Source of the DNA: an uncultured Cellvibrio sp. | GTDB lineage: Bacteria; Pseudomonadota; Gammaproteobacteria; Pseudomonadales; Cellvibrionaceae | NCBI GenBank assembly: GCA_946886255.1 | Contig: CAMPIG010000074.1 | Span: forward strand, 1-14,202 | Reading direction: 5' to 3' | Length of the DNA stretch: 14,202 nt | Part shown: positions 7,162 through 14,202 of the stretch, piece after piece | Position numbering within the stretch: the stretch's first letter is position 1 | Layout of the letters: each line of letters opens with the position of its first letter | Notes under the pieces: generated by a model | Told to the model about the DNA's origin: nothing | The model's input: the letters and a program-made list of their open reading frames with translations, nothing else | Databases searched by the model: none | Position numbers and translations under genes: made by a program

Positions 7162-8223
7162 TCACACCGTCAGATTAATCTCCTGTACCACCCCCACCTC
7201 ACCCGCTTCAGTCAGATAAATACCGCTGTTAACCACTTCTCCCAACGATTGGTTTTGTTGATCCTTCAATTGAAATGGACTGGTGACATGACCAAGGTAA
7301 ATAGCGCCTACCCCTCTCTCGCCAAGACCGACTAATTGTCTGGAGCCGTCTTCGTTCATCAACCAGATACGCAGGCGGGAATAGATGCTGTCAGCCTCAT
7401 CGATAAACTGGTTGCTGTCCTCATCATATTGAGCTAATTCTCTAAAGCCGCGCCCGGATATAGGGCCGAAGAGTTCGCTGCCGTCGTTGATGATGTCATC
7501 GCCATTGCTGTCCAAAGCCAGGAATCCGCTGCCGGAATTGAGGATGGCAATCTGGTCTTCGCTACCGTCACTGTCCAGATCAAAGGCGAACCGGGTTTGC
7601 GATAAGGCAGCACCTTTGCCGTCGAAGTTAATCACCAGCGGATCAATGCTGGCGACCTGGCCCTGCCGGATAATTAAGCTGGACTCTTCGTAGTAATCGC
7701 GCGACATGCGCAAATGGGAACCGAACTTGATCGTGCGGCCATCCGCTGTTTCTATGACCCCGGTAGTGTGAAATGCCAACTGTTCAGTTTCCCGATAACG
7801 CTCGTGTCGTTCGTAAATCAGGCTTCCGCCTGGGACGTTTGTCGGCGGCGGCATCGGCAGCGCTACGCTCAAAGAAGTAGATGCTCCACGCTCACTCCGA
7901 TTGACATCCGCCGGAGCCATCAGGTGCAGCGGCCGCCCCATGACCTGTTCAAACATCATCTGCAGAATCAGGAGGTTAATACGGGATTGAGCATCCAGCG
8001 CTGTATTTACATCGAAACGCTGTCGATGAATCTGGGAGGCCAGCAGGTTGAGGGAAAAGCCATGGGGTGAAATATTGACCGGAGCAGACTGGCTAGCCGG
8101 TGTGAGTAGCGATGCAACTGCATCTCTTGCCTCCGGCAGGATGAGCAAACTCTCTTCAAGCTCGTGGGTTTCCTGGTATTGATGGCGGCTGGCCATTGCA
8201 ATTGTGGCATTGGTGACAATCAT
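7162..8223 (-). CDS. Protein of unknown function with EF-hand-like calcium-binding loops
   Basis: A 353-residue protein. I chose the ATG at 8223 because GGAGGAG lies 8 bases upstream; an in-frame ATG at 8274 would add 17 residues but lacks such a site. The N-terminal half (1-200) is not recognised; it holds a helical stretch (about 75-98) and a Pro-rich link (122-132). The C-terminal part has three Asp-rich loops: DLDSDGSED (215-223), DSNGDDIINDGSE (238-250) and DEDSNQFIDEAD (267-278), followed by a beta-rich tail to 353. This D-x-D/N-x-D-G arrangement resembles calcium-binding loops seen in stand-alone and RTX-associated bacterial proteins. No signal peptide or membrane segment is evident, so the location is uncertain. 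It lies 124 bases downstream of the transglycosylase gene on the same strand; the gap suggests its own promoter. Calcium binding is inferred from motif spacing only. Confidence 0.8.
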   Translation of the reverse strand: MIVTNATIAMASRHQYQETHELEESLLILPEARDAVASLLTPASQSAPVNISPHGFSLNLLASQIHRQRFDVNTALDAQSRINLLILQMMFEQVMGRPLHLMAPADVNRSERGASTSLSVALPMPPPTNVPGGSLIYERHERYRETEQLAFHTTGVIETADGRTIKFGSHLRMSRDYYEESSLIIRQGQVASIDPLVINFDGKGAALSQTRFAFDLDSDGSEDQIAILNSGSGFLALDSNGDDIINDGSELFGPISGRGFRELAQYDEDSNQFIDEADSIYSRLRIWLMNEDGSRQLVGLGERGVGAIYLGHVTSPFQLKDQQNQSLGEVVNSGIYLTEAGEVGVVQEINLTV

Positions 8224-8231
8224 TCGCGTAG

Positions 8232-8238
8232 CTCCTCC
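8232..8238 (-). promoter_or_regulatory. Strong ribosome binding site deciding the start at 8223
   Basis: The minus strand reads GGAGGAG, then 8 bases, then ATG. This is the best Shine-Dalgarno match in the window and sets the start 17 codons inside the longest open frame. Confidence 0.75.
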
Positions 8239-8347
8239 ACAAGCCAATAATGTGGATAGCGGCAAACATTGCACAAAGTTTAGCCAAAACGGCGTTTAAA
8301 TTAATTTTTCCCAAGATGAATGGAGAGGAAGTACAGCGAATCAAAAG

Positions 8348-9208
8348 CTAAAAATTGCTTGCCTGATGCGAAGCCTTGGCTACATCGATCTCCGCCAACG
8401 CATCTTTATAACGCTTGTGCAGGATGCGCACACGTTTCACGTAAGCCTCGGTTTCAGCGTAGGGCGGTATGCCATCAAATCGTTTCACCGCACCGGGTCC
8501 GGCGTTGTAGGCAGCCACGGCCAGTGTGATATTCCCCCCATGGAGTTTCAGAAGATAAGCCAGATACCTGACACCTCCCTGAATATTCTGGGCGGGCGAC
8601 AAAGAATCTTTCACGCCCATATCCCGCGCCGTACCGGGCATCAACTGCATCAACCCGACCGCCCCTTTGCGTGAAATAACGCTTTCACGAAATGCTGATT
8701 CAGCATGGATAACGGCCCGGACCAGGGCTCGATCAACATCGTGCTTACGGGCCGCAGAATCTATTGGATAGGTGTAAGCGTGGGTGTTCAGCTTGATGGA
8801 ATACCAGTCTACCTTGGAGGCAGGATTACAGGCGAAACAACTGTAGGTAACCACTTCGTAGCGGGTGCTCATGGGGGCTCGATCAGAAAAAGAGACAACC
8901 CCTTCCTTGTTATATTTGTAAACCCTCAAGCTCGGCTTTGTCTTGTCCGCCTTGCCGTCAGTAAAACTGTTGGGCTGGGCCGACGCAACGGGGCTTTCTG
9001 TCTGGCTCACCTCGTGATGTGTTTGCGCATAGACCGTCTGGGCATCACTGACGGATGCCAAACACAGAGCGACTGATCCAGCGAGCCACCCGGCAACGCG
9101 GGCGGACAATATTGATGCATGCACGGTAAGTGTGTTCCAGAGAGAACGTCGTCTGATAACAGCAGGTGCGCTGTTAACGCGGGTAACTGTTAGTGTAGCG
9201 CATGGCAC
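8348..9208 (-). CDS. Exported lytic transglycosylase (SLT family) with DUF4124-like N-terminal domain
   Basis: A 286-residue protein. The N-terminus has a long basic n-region and a hydrophobic core (about 38-52) ending SDA-Q (56/57), a likely signal peptidase I site; export to the periplasm is expected. Residues about 94-115 (VYKYNKEGVVSFSDRAP) match the DUF4124 pattern, followed by a CFAC pair (C124, C127). The SLT domain covers about 145-260: catalytic E170 in HAESAFRE, GAVGLMQLMPGTA (183-195), NIQGGVRYLAYLL and AAYNAGPGAV (232-241), then GIPPYAETEAYVKRV. These enzymes cleave the MurNAc-GlcNAc bond of peptidoglycan and form 1,6-anhydroMurNAc. The start is GTG, supported by GGAG six bases upstream. 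It is transcribed divergently from the cytochrome-linked dehydrogenase gene. Confidence 0.92.
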   Translation of the reverse strand: MPCATLTVTRVNSAPAVIRRRSLWNTLTVHASILSARVAGWLAGSVALCLASVSDAQTVYAQTHHEVSQTESPVASAQPNSFTDGKADKTKPSLRVYKYNKEGVVSFSDRAPMSTRYEVVTYSCFACNPASKVDWYSIKLNTHAYTYPIDSAARKHDVDRALVRAVIHAESAFRESVISRKGAVGLMQLMPGTARDMGVKDSLSPAQNIQGGVRYLAYLLKLHGGNITLAVAAYNAGPGAVKRFDGIPPYAETEAYVKRVRILHKRYKDALAEIDVAKASHQASNF

Positions 9209-9214
9209 ACAAGT

Positions 9215-9218
9215 CTCC
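9215..9218 (-). promoter_or_regulatory. Ribosome binding site for the GTG start of the transglycosylase
   Basis: GGAG on the minus strand lies six bases before the GTG at 9208-9206. An ATG at 9203 is out of frame. A later in-frame GTG (9124) would shorten the n-region of the signal peptide but has only a weak ribosome site. Confidence 0.55.
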
Positions 9219-9321
9219 AGTCCGGCGGCAACAACAGGATTGAAGAGTGAGATCTGGTTCTCATCCGTTCAGCCCCACCAGAGGCTGGCGTGAGTTTTTG
9301 TTAAGTAATGTCTAGGCTCAA

Positions 9322-9355
9322 CGCGAGTGGCAGCCATTCACTTATACTTCTCGCG
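9322..9355. promoter_or_regulatory. Dyad in the divergent promoter region of transglycosylase and dehydrogenase genes
   Basis: CGCGAG (9322-9327) and CTCGCG (9350-9355) are perfect inverted repeats with a 22-base spacer that includes a smaller dyad AGTG/CACT and a TATACT hexamer (9343-9348) that could act as a -10 box. No good -35 partner is seen. It could be an operator, but the support is weak. Confidence 0.25.
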
Positions 9356-9414
9356 ACTTTAATCCATATAAATAAGATAACCACACAATAACTAACCCTC
9401 TTGTGAAGATGTCC

Positions 9415-12400
9415 ATGAAAAAAACTTATTTCCTGATTCGCTCGTCATCCACCTTGCTGTTACCCCTGTTATTGATCTCTGCCTGTTCACCTAAGGCGCC
9501 GGAAACGCTGGCGGCGACCGAAACAGCCAGCAGCGCAAGCTCGAAAGCGGCGTTGGAAATTCGCCAGGTGACTGACGAAGAAGCACAAAAAACCGCTACC
9601 AGCATCAATCAACAGGTCAATCTGGTACCGGCAGAGGGCCTCGAGGCCCAACTCTGGGCGTCGGAAAAGCTGCTGGGTGATCCGGTAGCCATCAGCGTGG
9701 ATAACCGGAATCGGGTCTGGGTGGCAGTCACCAACCGCAGCAACAACTCAGAATTTGATATTCGCGGCTATCCACAATGGGAATTTCCCTCGGTAGCCTT
9801 CCGCTCAGTGGAGGATCGCCGTCAGTTCCTGCGTAGCGAGTTGGCGCCGGAGAAAAGCCAGCAAAATACCTGGTTGGAGGACCGCAATAAAGACGGCTCC
9901 CATGACTGGCGCGACCTGGCAGTGGAGAAGGAAGAAGTTCTCGTTGTAGAGGATACATCCGGCGATGGCCGCGCGGATCGGTCACAGGTTTTCCTGCGTG
10001 ACTTCAACGAAGAGGTCACCGATGTGCTGGGCGGCATTGAGTATCACAACCATCGGGATGAAGTTTTTCTCGCGGTGGGCCCGGGCTCCTGGCAAGCGAA
10101 AGATACCGACGGCGATGGTGCAGCAGACACAACAACCTCACTGGCCGATGGCTTTTCCATTCATATCGGTTTCAGCGGCCACGGCATGTCGGGCATGACG
10201 GTCGGGCCGGATGGCCGTATTTACTACGGTATCGGTGATATTGGCTTTAGCACCACCGACGCTACCGGCAAACGCTGGCACTACCCCGACCAGGGCGTCA
10301 TCGTGCGCAGTGAACCGGACGGATCAAATTTCGAAGTCTTCGCCCATGGCCTACGCAACACCCATGAATTTACCTTTGATAAATACGGCAACCTGATCAC
10401 CGTCGATAACGATGGCGACCACGAAGGGGAGTACGAGCGCCTGGCTTATCTGATTGATGGCTCGGACAGCGGCTGGCGAATCAACTGGCAGTTGGGCAAG
10501 TACAAAGACCCGAAGAACAATACCTACAAGGTGTGGATGGACGAGAGTTACTACAAACCACACTTTAAAGACCAGGCGGCGCATCTCTTGCCACCCTTGG
10601 CGCCCTATCATTCCGGGCCGGCCGGCATGGTTTATAACCCCGGCACAGCGCTGGGTGAGGAATGGCAAGATCATTTCTTTGTGGTGGAATTTGTCGGCTC
10701 AGCGCCTCGCTCCGGCATCAATGCATTCACCCTCGAACCTGAAGGTGCATCGTTCAAGCTGACCAGCGATAAAAAAGTATTCCGTGGCGTACAAGGCACC
10801 GGCCTTGATTTTGGCCCGGACGGCGCACTGTATATGAGCGACTGGATTGAGGGTTGGGGCCGCAATGGCAAGGGCCGTATCTGGAGGCTGGATAAACCGG
10901 CTGAGGCCGGCAATGAACAACGCCAGGACACCCAAACCAAATTGGCAGAGGATTTCAGCCAGCACACTCCCGATCAGTTGGTGATGCTGTTGCAACATCC
11001 GGACATGCGTGTTCGGCAGAAGGCGCAATTCGAACTGGCAGAACGAAAAGCAGTACCTGCCCTCCTGGCCGCTATCAAGCAACAGGAACATCAACTGGCG
11101 CGCATCCACGGTATGTGGGGATTGGGTCAACTGGCGCGCCAGGATCAGGCTCGCGCAGAACCACTGGTCGCACTGTTGAACGATAAAGATCCGGAAATCC
11201 GCGCCCAGGCGGCACGCCTGCTCGGCGATGTGGCCTATGCCAAAGCCACTGACCTGCTGATCAAGGCATTGTCTGACGATAATCCCCGCACTGTATTCTT
11301 TGCCGCCCAAGCCTTGGGCCGTATCGGCGCCGGTAATGCCGTAGCACCGCTAGTGGCCATGCTGGCCGACAACAATGATCGCGATATTTACTTGCGTCAG
11401 GCCGGTGCTATCGCCCTGGGTCGTATCGGCGATGAAGCCGCCTTGGCAGAACTGGCCAGTCATTCCTCGGAAGCAGCACGTATCGCTGCGGTGATTGCAT
11501 TGCGCCGCCTGCAAAGTCCAGAGCTGGAGCGATTCCTGAAGGACAAGAGTGAGTTTGTGGTCACCAACGCGGCGCGCGCCATCAACGATGATGACTTTGT
11601 GAAGCCAGCCCTGCCCGCGCTGGCGCGAATGCTGGAGCAAACCCGCTTTACCAACGAACCGTTACTGCGCCGCGCCATCAACGCCAACCTCTATGTCGGC
11701 ACGCCCGACACTGCGACACGCTTGGTCAAATTTGCTCAATCCAGAGGAACAGATGATTTACGCGCCGAGGCGATAAAAACGCTGGGTGTGTGGGGCGAAA
11801 CCTCAGCCTTTGATCGCGTCACCGGCCAATATCGCGGCGTCATCAAAAACACTGCTGACGACGCGCGCACCGCGTTGAAAGCCGCCTATCCTGCGCTGTT
11901 GGTGGACAATGCCCCGGTAGTGCGCGAAGCCACCGTTTTTGCTCTGGGCGACCTTGGCTTCACCGAAGCCTTGGCACAATTGAATGAGGTAATGCGTAAG
12001 GACAAGAGCCCGCGCGTGCGCATCGCTGCGCTGAATAATCTACAGAAACTCCAGTATGAGGCCATGGGCGACGCCGTCTTTGCCGCCATGAACGATAAAG
12101 ATCAGGACGTGCGCATGACCGCTTTGGGCCTGCTGCCGACACTGGACCTGCCGGTCAAGGATGTCGTAGAGATGCATCGCATCCTGCTGGATACCGGTAG
12201 TGTCGGCGAACAACAAGCGGCGTATATCTCTCTCGCCAACGTCGAAGCACCGGAAGCACACCAGGTATTGGTAGAAAAAGTACAGGCGCTGATCGCCGGC
12301 AAAATCGAACCTGCCGTGCAGCTGGAAGTCATTACCGCCGCCGAAAAAGCCGGCACTGACCAGCTGAAAACCTTGCTCTCTGATTACGAAAGCCGCAAAG

Positions 12401-12882
12401 ATCCCAACAATCCGCTGGAAAAGTACCGCGAAGCGCTACTGGGTGGAGACATCCAAACTGGACAAGATCTGTTCCGCTATAACAGTGCGGCTCAATGCGT
12501 GCGCTGCCATATGGTCGGACACCGCGGCACTATGGTGGGACCGGTGTTAACCAACATCAGTAATACCTTGACCCGCGAACAATTGCTAGAAGCGATGGTA
12601 GCACCAGGCGCTCGCATCGCCCCCGGTTTTGGCCGCATCACAGCGGTAATGCCCAACGGCGAACGCATCGAAGGCTTCTTTGAAGCAGAGACACCAACGG
12701 AGATCACCCTGGTAGCTGCGGATAAAACCCATCAACTGGCAAAAGCCGATATCAGCAAAATCGAACCGGGTGTGTCGGGTATGCCACCCATGGGCTACTT
12801 GCTGGACCGCGCCCAACTGCGTGATCTGGTGGCGTATCTGGTGACCTTGACCGGGGAAGAGGAAGAAGCGGAAAAACATTAA
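9415..12882 (+). CDS. PVC-type membrane-bound dehydrogenase lipoprotein (propeller-HEAT-cytochrome c)
   Basis: 1155 residues from the ATG at 9415, chosen over a GTG (9403) and an ATG (9409) because GAAG lies six bases upstream and MKKTYF begins a clean lipoprotein signal (lipobox ISAC, C24). Residues about 70-494 form a beta-propeller of the glucose/sorbosone dehydrogenase-like type, with FSGHG (H256), HGLRN (R314), PYHSGPAGMVYN and Asp-rich loops such as DTDGDGAAD. Residues about 516-985 are HEAT/PBS-lyase-like repeats. Residues about 1008-1148 are a cytochrome c domain with heme site CVRCH (1028-1032); M1123 or M1126 in SGMPPM is the probable sixth ligand. The order matches the membrane-bound dehydrogenase plus heme-binding family first known in Pirellula and Verrucomicrobium. 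It probably oxidises a sugar or alcohol in the periplasm or at the surface and passes electrons to its heme. PQQ use is inferred from the fold. It faces a DUF1080 gene. Confidence 0.9.
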   Translation: MKKTYFLIRSSSTLLLPLLLISACSPKAPETLAATETASSASSKAALEIRQVTDEEAQKTATSINQQVNLVPAEGLEAQLWASEKLLGDPVAISVDNRNRVWVAVTNRSNNSEFDIRGYPQWEFPSVAFRSVEDRRQFLRSELAPEKSQQNTWLEDRNKDGSHDWRDLAVEKEEVLVVEDTSGDGRADRSQVFLRDFNEEVTDVLGGIEYHNHRDEVFLAVGPGSWQAKDTDGDGAADTTTSLADGFSIHIGFSGHGMSGMTVGPDGRIYYGIGDIGFSTTDATGKRWHYPDQGVIVRSEPDGSNFEVFAHGLRNTHEFTFDKYGNLITVDNDGDHEGEYERLAYLIDGSDSGWRINWQLGKYKDPKNNTYKVWMDESYYKPHFKDQAAHLLPPLAPYHSGPAGMVYNPGTALGEEWQDHFFVVEFVGSAPRSGINAFTLEPEGASFKLTSDKKVFRGVQGTGLDFGPDGALYMSDWIEGWGRNGKGRIWRLDKPAEAGNEQRQDTQTKLAEDFSQHTPDQLVMLLQHPDMRVRQKAQFELAERKAVPALLAAIKQQEHQLARIHGMWGLGQLARQDQARAEPLVALLNDKDPEIRAQAARLLGDVAYAKATDLLIKALSDDNPRTVFFAAQALGRIGAGNAVAPLVAMLADNNDRDIYLRQAGAIALGRIGDEAALAELASHSSEAARIAAVIALRRLQSPELERFLKDKSEFVVTNAARAINDDDFVKPALPALARMLEQTRFTNEPLLRRAINANLYVGTPDTATRLVKFAQSRGTDDLRAEAIKTLGVWGETSAFDRVTGQYRGVIKNTADDARTALKAAYPALLVDNAPVVREATVFALGDLGFTEALAQLNEVMRKDKSPRVRIAALNNLQKLQYEAMGDAVFAAMNDKDQDVRMTALGLLPTLDLPVKDVVEMHRILLDTGSVGEQQAAYISLANVEAPEAHQVLVEKVQALIAGKIEPAVQLEVITAAEKAGTDQLKTLLSDYESRKDPNNPLEKYREALLGGDIQTGQDLFRYNSAAQCVRCHMVGHRGTMVGPVLTNISNTLTREQLLEAMVAPGARIAPGFGRITAVMPNGERIEGFFEAETPTEITLVAADKTHQLAKADISKIEPGVSGMPPMGYLLDRAQLRDLVAYLVTLTGEEEEAEKH

Positions 12883-13090
12883 GCTGTTATTTACCCCCCC
12901 TAAGTCCATAACAAATTTAGCGGGTAACCGCCCATCTATTCACTTAGCTCAATGTGAGTTTTGGAAGGGGGTGGAGGTTTTGAAACCCTCACGTCATGGA
13001 CGACGTGAGGGAGCTACATGGATGTATTCACCGCGTTTTCAAAACCTCCACCCCCTTTCAAAACGTATTGTGGCACCAACAAACCGCCAC
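12883..13090. other. Convergent intergenic region after the dehydrogenase gene
   Basis: 208 bases between two gene ends. Besides the composite palindromic element at 12958-13064 it holds GCGG-GTAA-CCGC (12920-12931), a 4-bp hairpin without a U-tract. No standard intrinsic terminator is visible for either gene. Confidence 0.6.
12958..13064 (+). repeat. Composite palindromic element, copy B (plus orientation)
   Basis: The outer arms 12958-12985 and 13037-13064 pair over 28 bases with a single G-T wobble (12964/13058); the inner 19, GGGGGTGGAGGTTTTGAAA, pair perfectly. Directly next to the 5' arm is a perfect 10-bp hairpin (12986-12995 with 13002-13011) with loop ATGGAC. The unpaired core (13012-13036) contains GCTACATGGATGTATTCA followed by CCGCGTTTTC. 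Layout and core match copy A at 7037-7126, while the arm sequences differ. It lies between convergent genes, 26 bases from the stop at 13091. There is no U-tract on either side. Confidence 0.85.
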
Positions 13091-13933
13091 TTAATAACGA
13101 CAAGCCTCAGGATCGTGCTTCACGAAATAAGACTTGTAGTTACTCGCCTTCTCATCCATACACCCCTCCAGATTCAACATACGCACCGACCGGATATCCG
13201 TAGGGTGGGTTTCCGCCTGAAAGGCGATAAAACCGCTGTCGCGCGGCGTGCCGTCGTCCAGTTGCATGCCGCTGTATTCCATAACCACTTCACCATCAAC
13301 GATGTGCTGGGCCAGTTTATTGCCCTCCACATGCAGTTCCACCGTCACCCATTGATCGCCATGGTAAGTCTTACTGGTAGAAACGATACAGTGGTCGGTG
13401 CGCAGCTCGCCGTCGATGACCACATGGGTTCCAGGTGTGCAGAGGTTGGCGGTAGTGCGGGGAGTTTTTCCGTCACCGCCGAGCAATTGATACTCGATGC
13501 ATGCAGGAAAGTCCTGGTTGACGCCCATTTCCAACGGAGATTGGGCGTGGTACATGATGCCGTTGTTACGCCAGGCCCAAGCCGGACCACCCTTGACCTG
13601 TTCGCCAACAAAACGATATTCCACTTGCAGGATGTAATGGGAGTAAGGGCCGCCGTTGTAGAAGATGTGGCCGAAGTGATTGCCAAATTCGGCATATTCA
13701 TCGTAGCGGGCCTGCATAATCCCGTCTTGTACGCGAAATGTGTTGAAGGCATTTTCACCCGCCGGGTAGCCGTTGATCTTGACGGTCCAGTCGTTGAGAT
13801 CGCGGCCGTTGAACAGGTCAACCCAGACTTTCTCGTCCGGATTTTCCCGTGGGGATTGGGCAACGGGATCCGTGGCACTGCACGCGGTGGTAAAGGTGAC
13901 GGCGGCCAGAACGGCCAAATGGTGTAAACGCAT
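13091..13933 (-). CDS. DUF1080 (3-keto-disaccharide hydrolase family) lipoprotein
   Basis: A 280-residue predicted lipoprotein with a short signal sequence and a lipobox-like TTAC (C18); Thr at -3 is atypical. Residues about 35-255 match the DUF1080 / 3-keto-disaccharide hydrolase fold (concanavalin-like beta-sandwich): opening WVDLFNGRDLNDW (37-49), NTFRVQDGIMQ (64-74), NNGIMYHAQ (123-131), a central PACIEYQLLGGDG segment (143-155), and closing DSGFIAFQAE (232-241). Family members cleave glycosides whose sugar has been oxidised at C3, or bind such sugars. A distinct tail (257-280) has the pattern GC-x-D-x-x-ASNY ... C-x-Y with C258 and C278, probably a small disulfide loop. The ATG has GAGAG six bases upstream. 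It converges with the cytochrome-linked dehydrogenase gene. Substrate and activity are inferred from the family. Confidence 0.88.
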   Translation of the reverse strand: MRLHHLAVLAAVTFTTACSATDPVAQSPRENPDEKVWVDLFNGRDLNDWTVKINGYPAGENAFNTFRVQDGIMQARYDEYAEFGNHFGHIFYNGGPYSHYILQVEYRFVGEQVKGGPAWAWRNNGIMYHAQSPLEMGVNQDFPACIEYQLLGGDGKTPRTTANLCTPGTHVVIDGELRTDHCIVSTSKTYHGDQWVTVELHVEGNKLAQHIVDGEVVMEYSGMQLDDGTPRDSGFIAFQAETHPTDIRSVRMLNLEGCMDEKASNYKSYFVKHDPEACRY

Positions 13934-14063
13934 GTTCTACTCTCTTATGGGTTTTTATCTAATGGTCAAACTTACCCCAAAAGAGCAGCGTCGGGCAGGG
14001 GTTTAACAAAAATATACGATAAATATGAACATAGCAGCCGGTTTGCGACGTGAGAAAAAACAC
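13934..14063. other. Intergenic region upstream of the DUF1080 gene
   Basis: 130 bases between two minus-strand genes. AT-rich sequence at about 14010-14030 could hold the DUF1080 promoter, but no hexamer pair is clear. I see no strong terminator hairpin after the stop at 14064. Confidence 0.3.
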
Positions 14064-14202
14064 TCAGCTCTCCAGCCAGACATCGTGAATCCAATGCCAT
14101 ACAGAAGGCCAGGTTTCATCCGTCAGGTCACCATCGCGCCACAGCACCACCTCACCTTCCGGCTCCACGCAGTAGTAGCTGCCGTTGTCCTCACACAAGG
14201 GC
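14064..14202 (-). CDS. C-terminal fragment of a SUKH/SMI1-KNR4-like protein (5' end beyond window)
   Basis: The frame is open from the right edge to a TGA at 14064-14066 and gives 45 residues ending YCVEPEGEVVLWRDGD ... WPSVWHWIHDVWLES. The run of Y-C-x-E/D-x-x-GEV-x-x-W followed by a Trp-rich helix resembles the C-terminal part of SMI1/KNR4 (SUKH) domains. In bacteria these are often immunity proteins of contact-dependent toxins but are also found alone. Only the tail is present, so the family call is tentative and no partner can be seen. Confidence 0.5.
   Translation of the reverse strand, partial: PLCEDNGSYYCVEPEGEVVLWRDGDLTDETWPSVWHWIHDVWLES

Noticed and set aside
9403..9414. Upstream GTG (9403) and ATG (9409) starts for the dehydrogenase
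   Set aside because: Neither has a ribosome site at proper distance; the ATG at 9415 has GAAG six bases upstream and yields a standard lipoprotein signal.
10699..11310. Minus-strand open frame of 203 codons inside the dehydrogenase gene
   Set aside because: It lies wholly antisense to the propeller and HEAT coding region, has no ribosome site I can see and no recognisable motif.
12958..13064. Integron attC site
   Set aside because: Folded palindromic layout is similar, but the conserved attC core GTTRRRY and its complement RYYYAAC are not at the expected ends, and no integrase or cassette array is present.
12958..13064. Ordinary bidirectional intrinsic terminator
   Set aside because: The outer stem is 28 bp with an internal hairpin and conserved core, and neither side has a T-run. 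The same holds for the copy at 7037-7126.
12971..13927. Open frame of 318 codons on the plus strand, longer than the DUF1080 gene opposite
   Set aside because: It is the antisense of the DUF1080 gene and starts inside the palindromic element. The minus-strand frame has a lipoprotein signal, a ribosome site and clear family motifs; the plus frame has none.

Overview
The window reads as chromosomal DNA of a gammaproteobacterium. Serine-rich linkers in a surface lipoprotein, a cluster of c-di-GMP signalling genes and many lipoprotein or exported products point to a Cellvibrio-like member of the Cellvibrionaceae. That placement is inferred from style only. I see no rRNA, tRNA, CRISPR array, transposase or phage gene.

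Left part (1-4289, all minus strand) is a signalling block. In transcription order it holds a diguanylate cyclase with two CBS domains, a membrane hybrid histidine kinase (PAS, HisKA, HATPase, receiver, Hpt), and after only 28 bases a response regulator with an HD-GYP c-di-GMP phosphodiesterase domain that runs off the left edge. The kinase carries a complete phosphorelay and the regulator is its obvious output, so the block can both make and break c-di-GMP.

Middle part: a 483-base divergent intergenic region holds two clear inverted-repeat structures. It leads into a plus-strand lipoprotein (4773-6938) with a serine linker, a fibronectin-III-like domain and seven FG-GAP-like repeats, which is the blade number of an integrin-type beta-propeller. 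Facing it on the minus strand are a small protein with three calcium-binding-like loops (start re-assigned to 8223) and, further upstream, an exported lytic transglycosylase with a DUF4124 domain.

Right part: a 1155-residue lipoprotein of the Planctomycetes/Verrucomicrobia-type membrane-bound dehydrogenase family (beta-propeller, HEAT repeats, C-terminal cytochrome c) on the plus strand faces a DUF1080 (3-keto-disaccharide hydrolase family) lipoprotein on the minus strand. Together they suggest oxidative attack on a sugar or glycoside at the cell surface. The last 139 bases hold the C-terminus of a SUKH/SMI1-like protein.

The most unusual signal is non-coding. The two convergent gene pairs (ends at 6938/7162 and 12882/13091) each contain one copy of the same composite palindromic element, in opposite orientations. 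Each has long outer arms that pair perfectly or nearly so but differ between copies, an inner hairpin next to the 5' arm, and a shared single-stranded core (GCTACA-K-GG-R-TGTATTCA ... GCGTTTTC). In both copies the hairpin loop and the core carry a matching octamer exactly 22 bases apart. This looks like a conserved structured repeat family.
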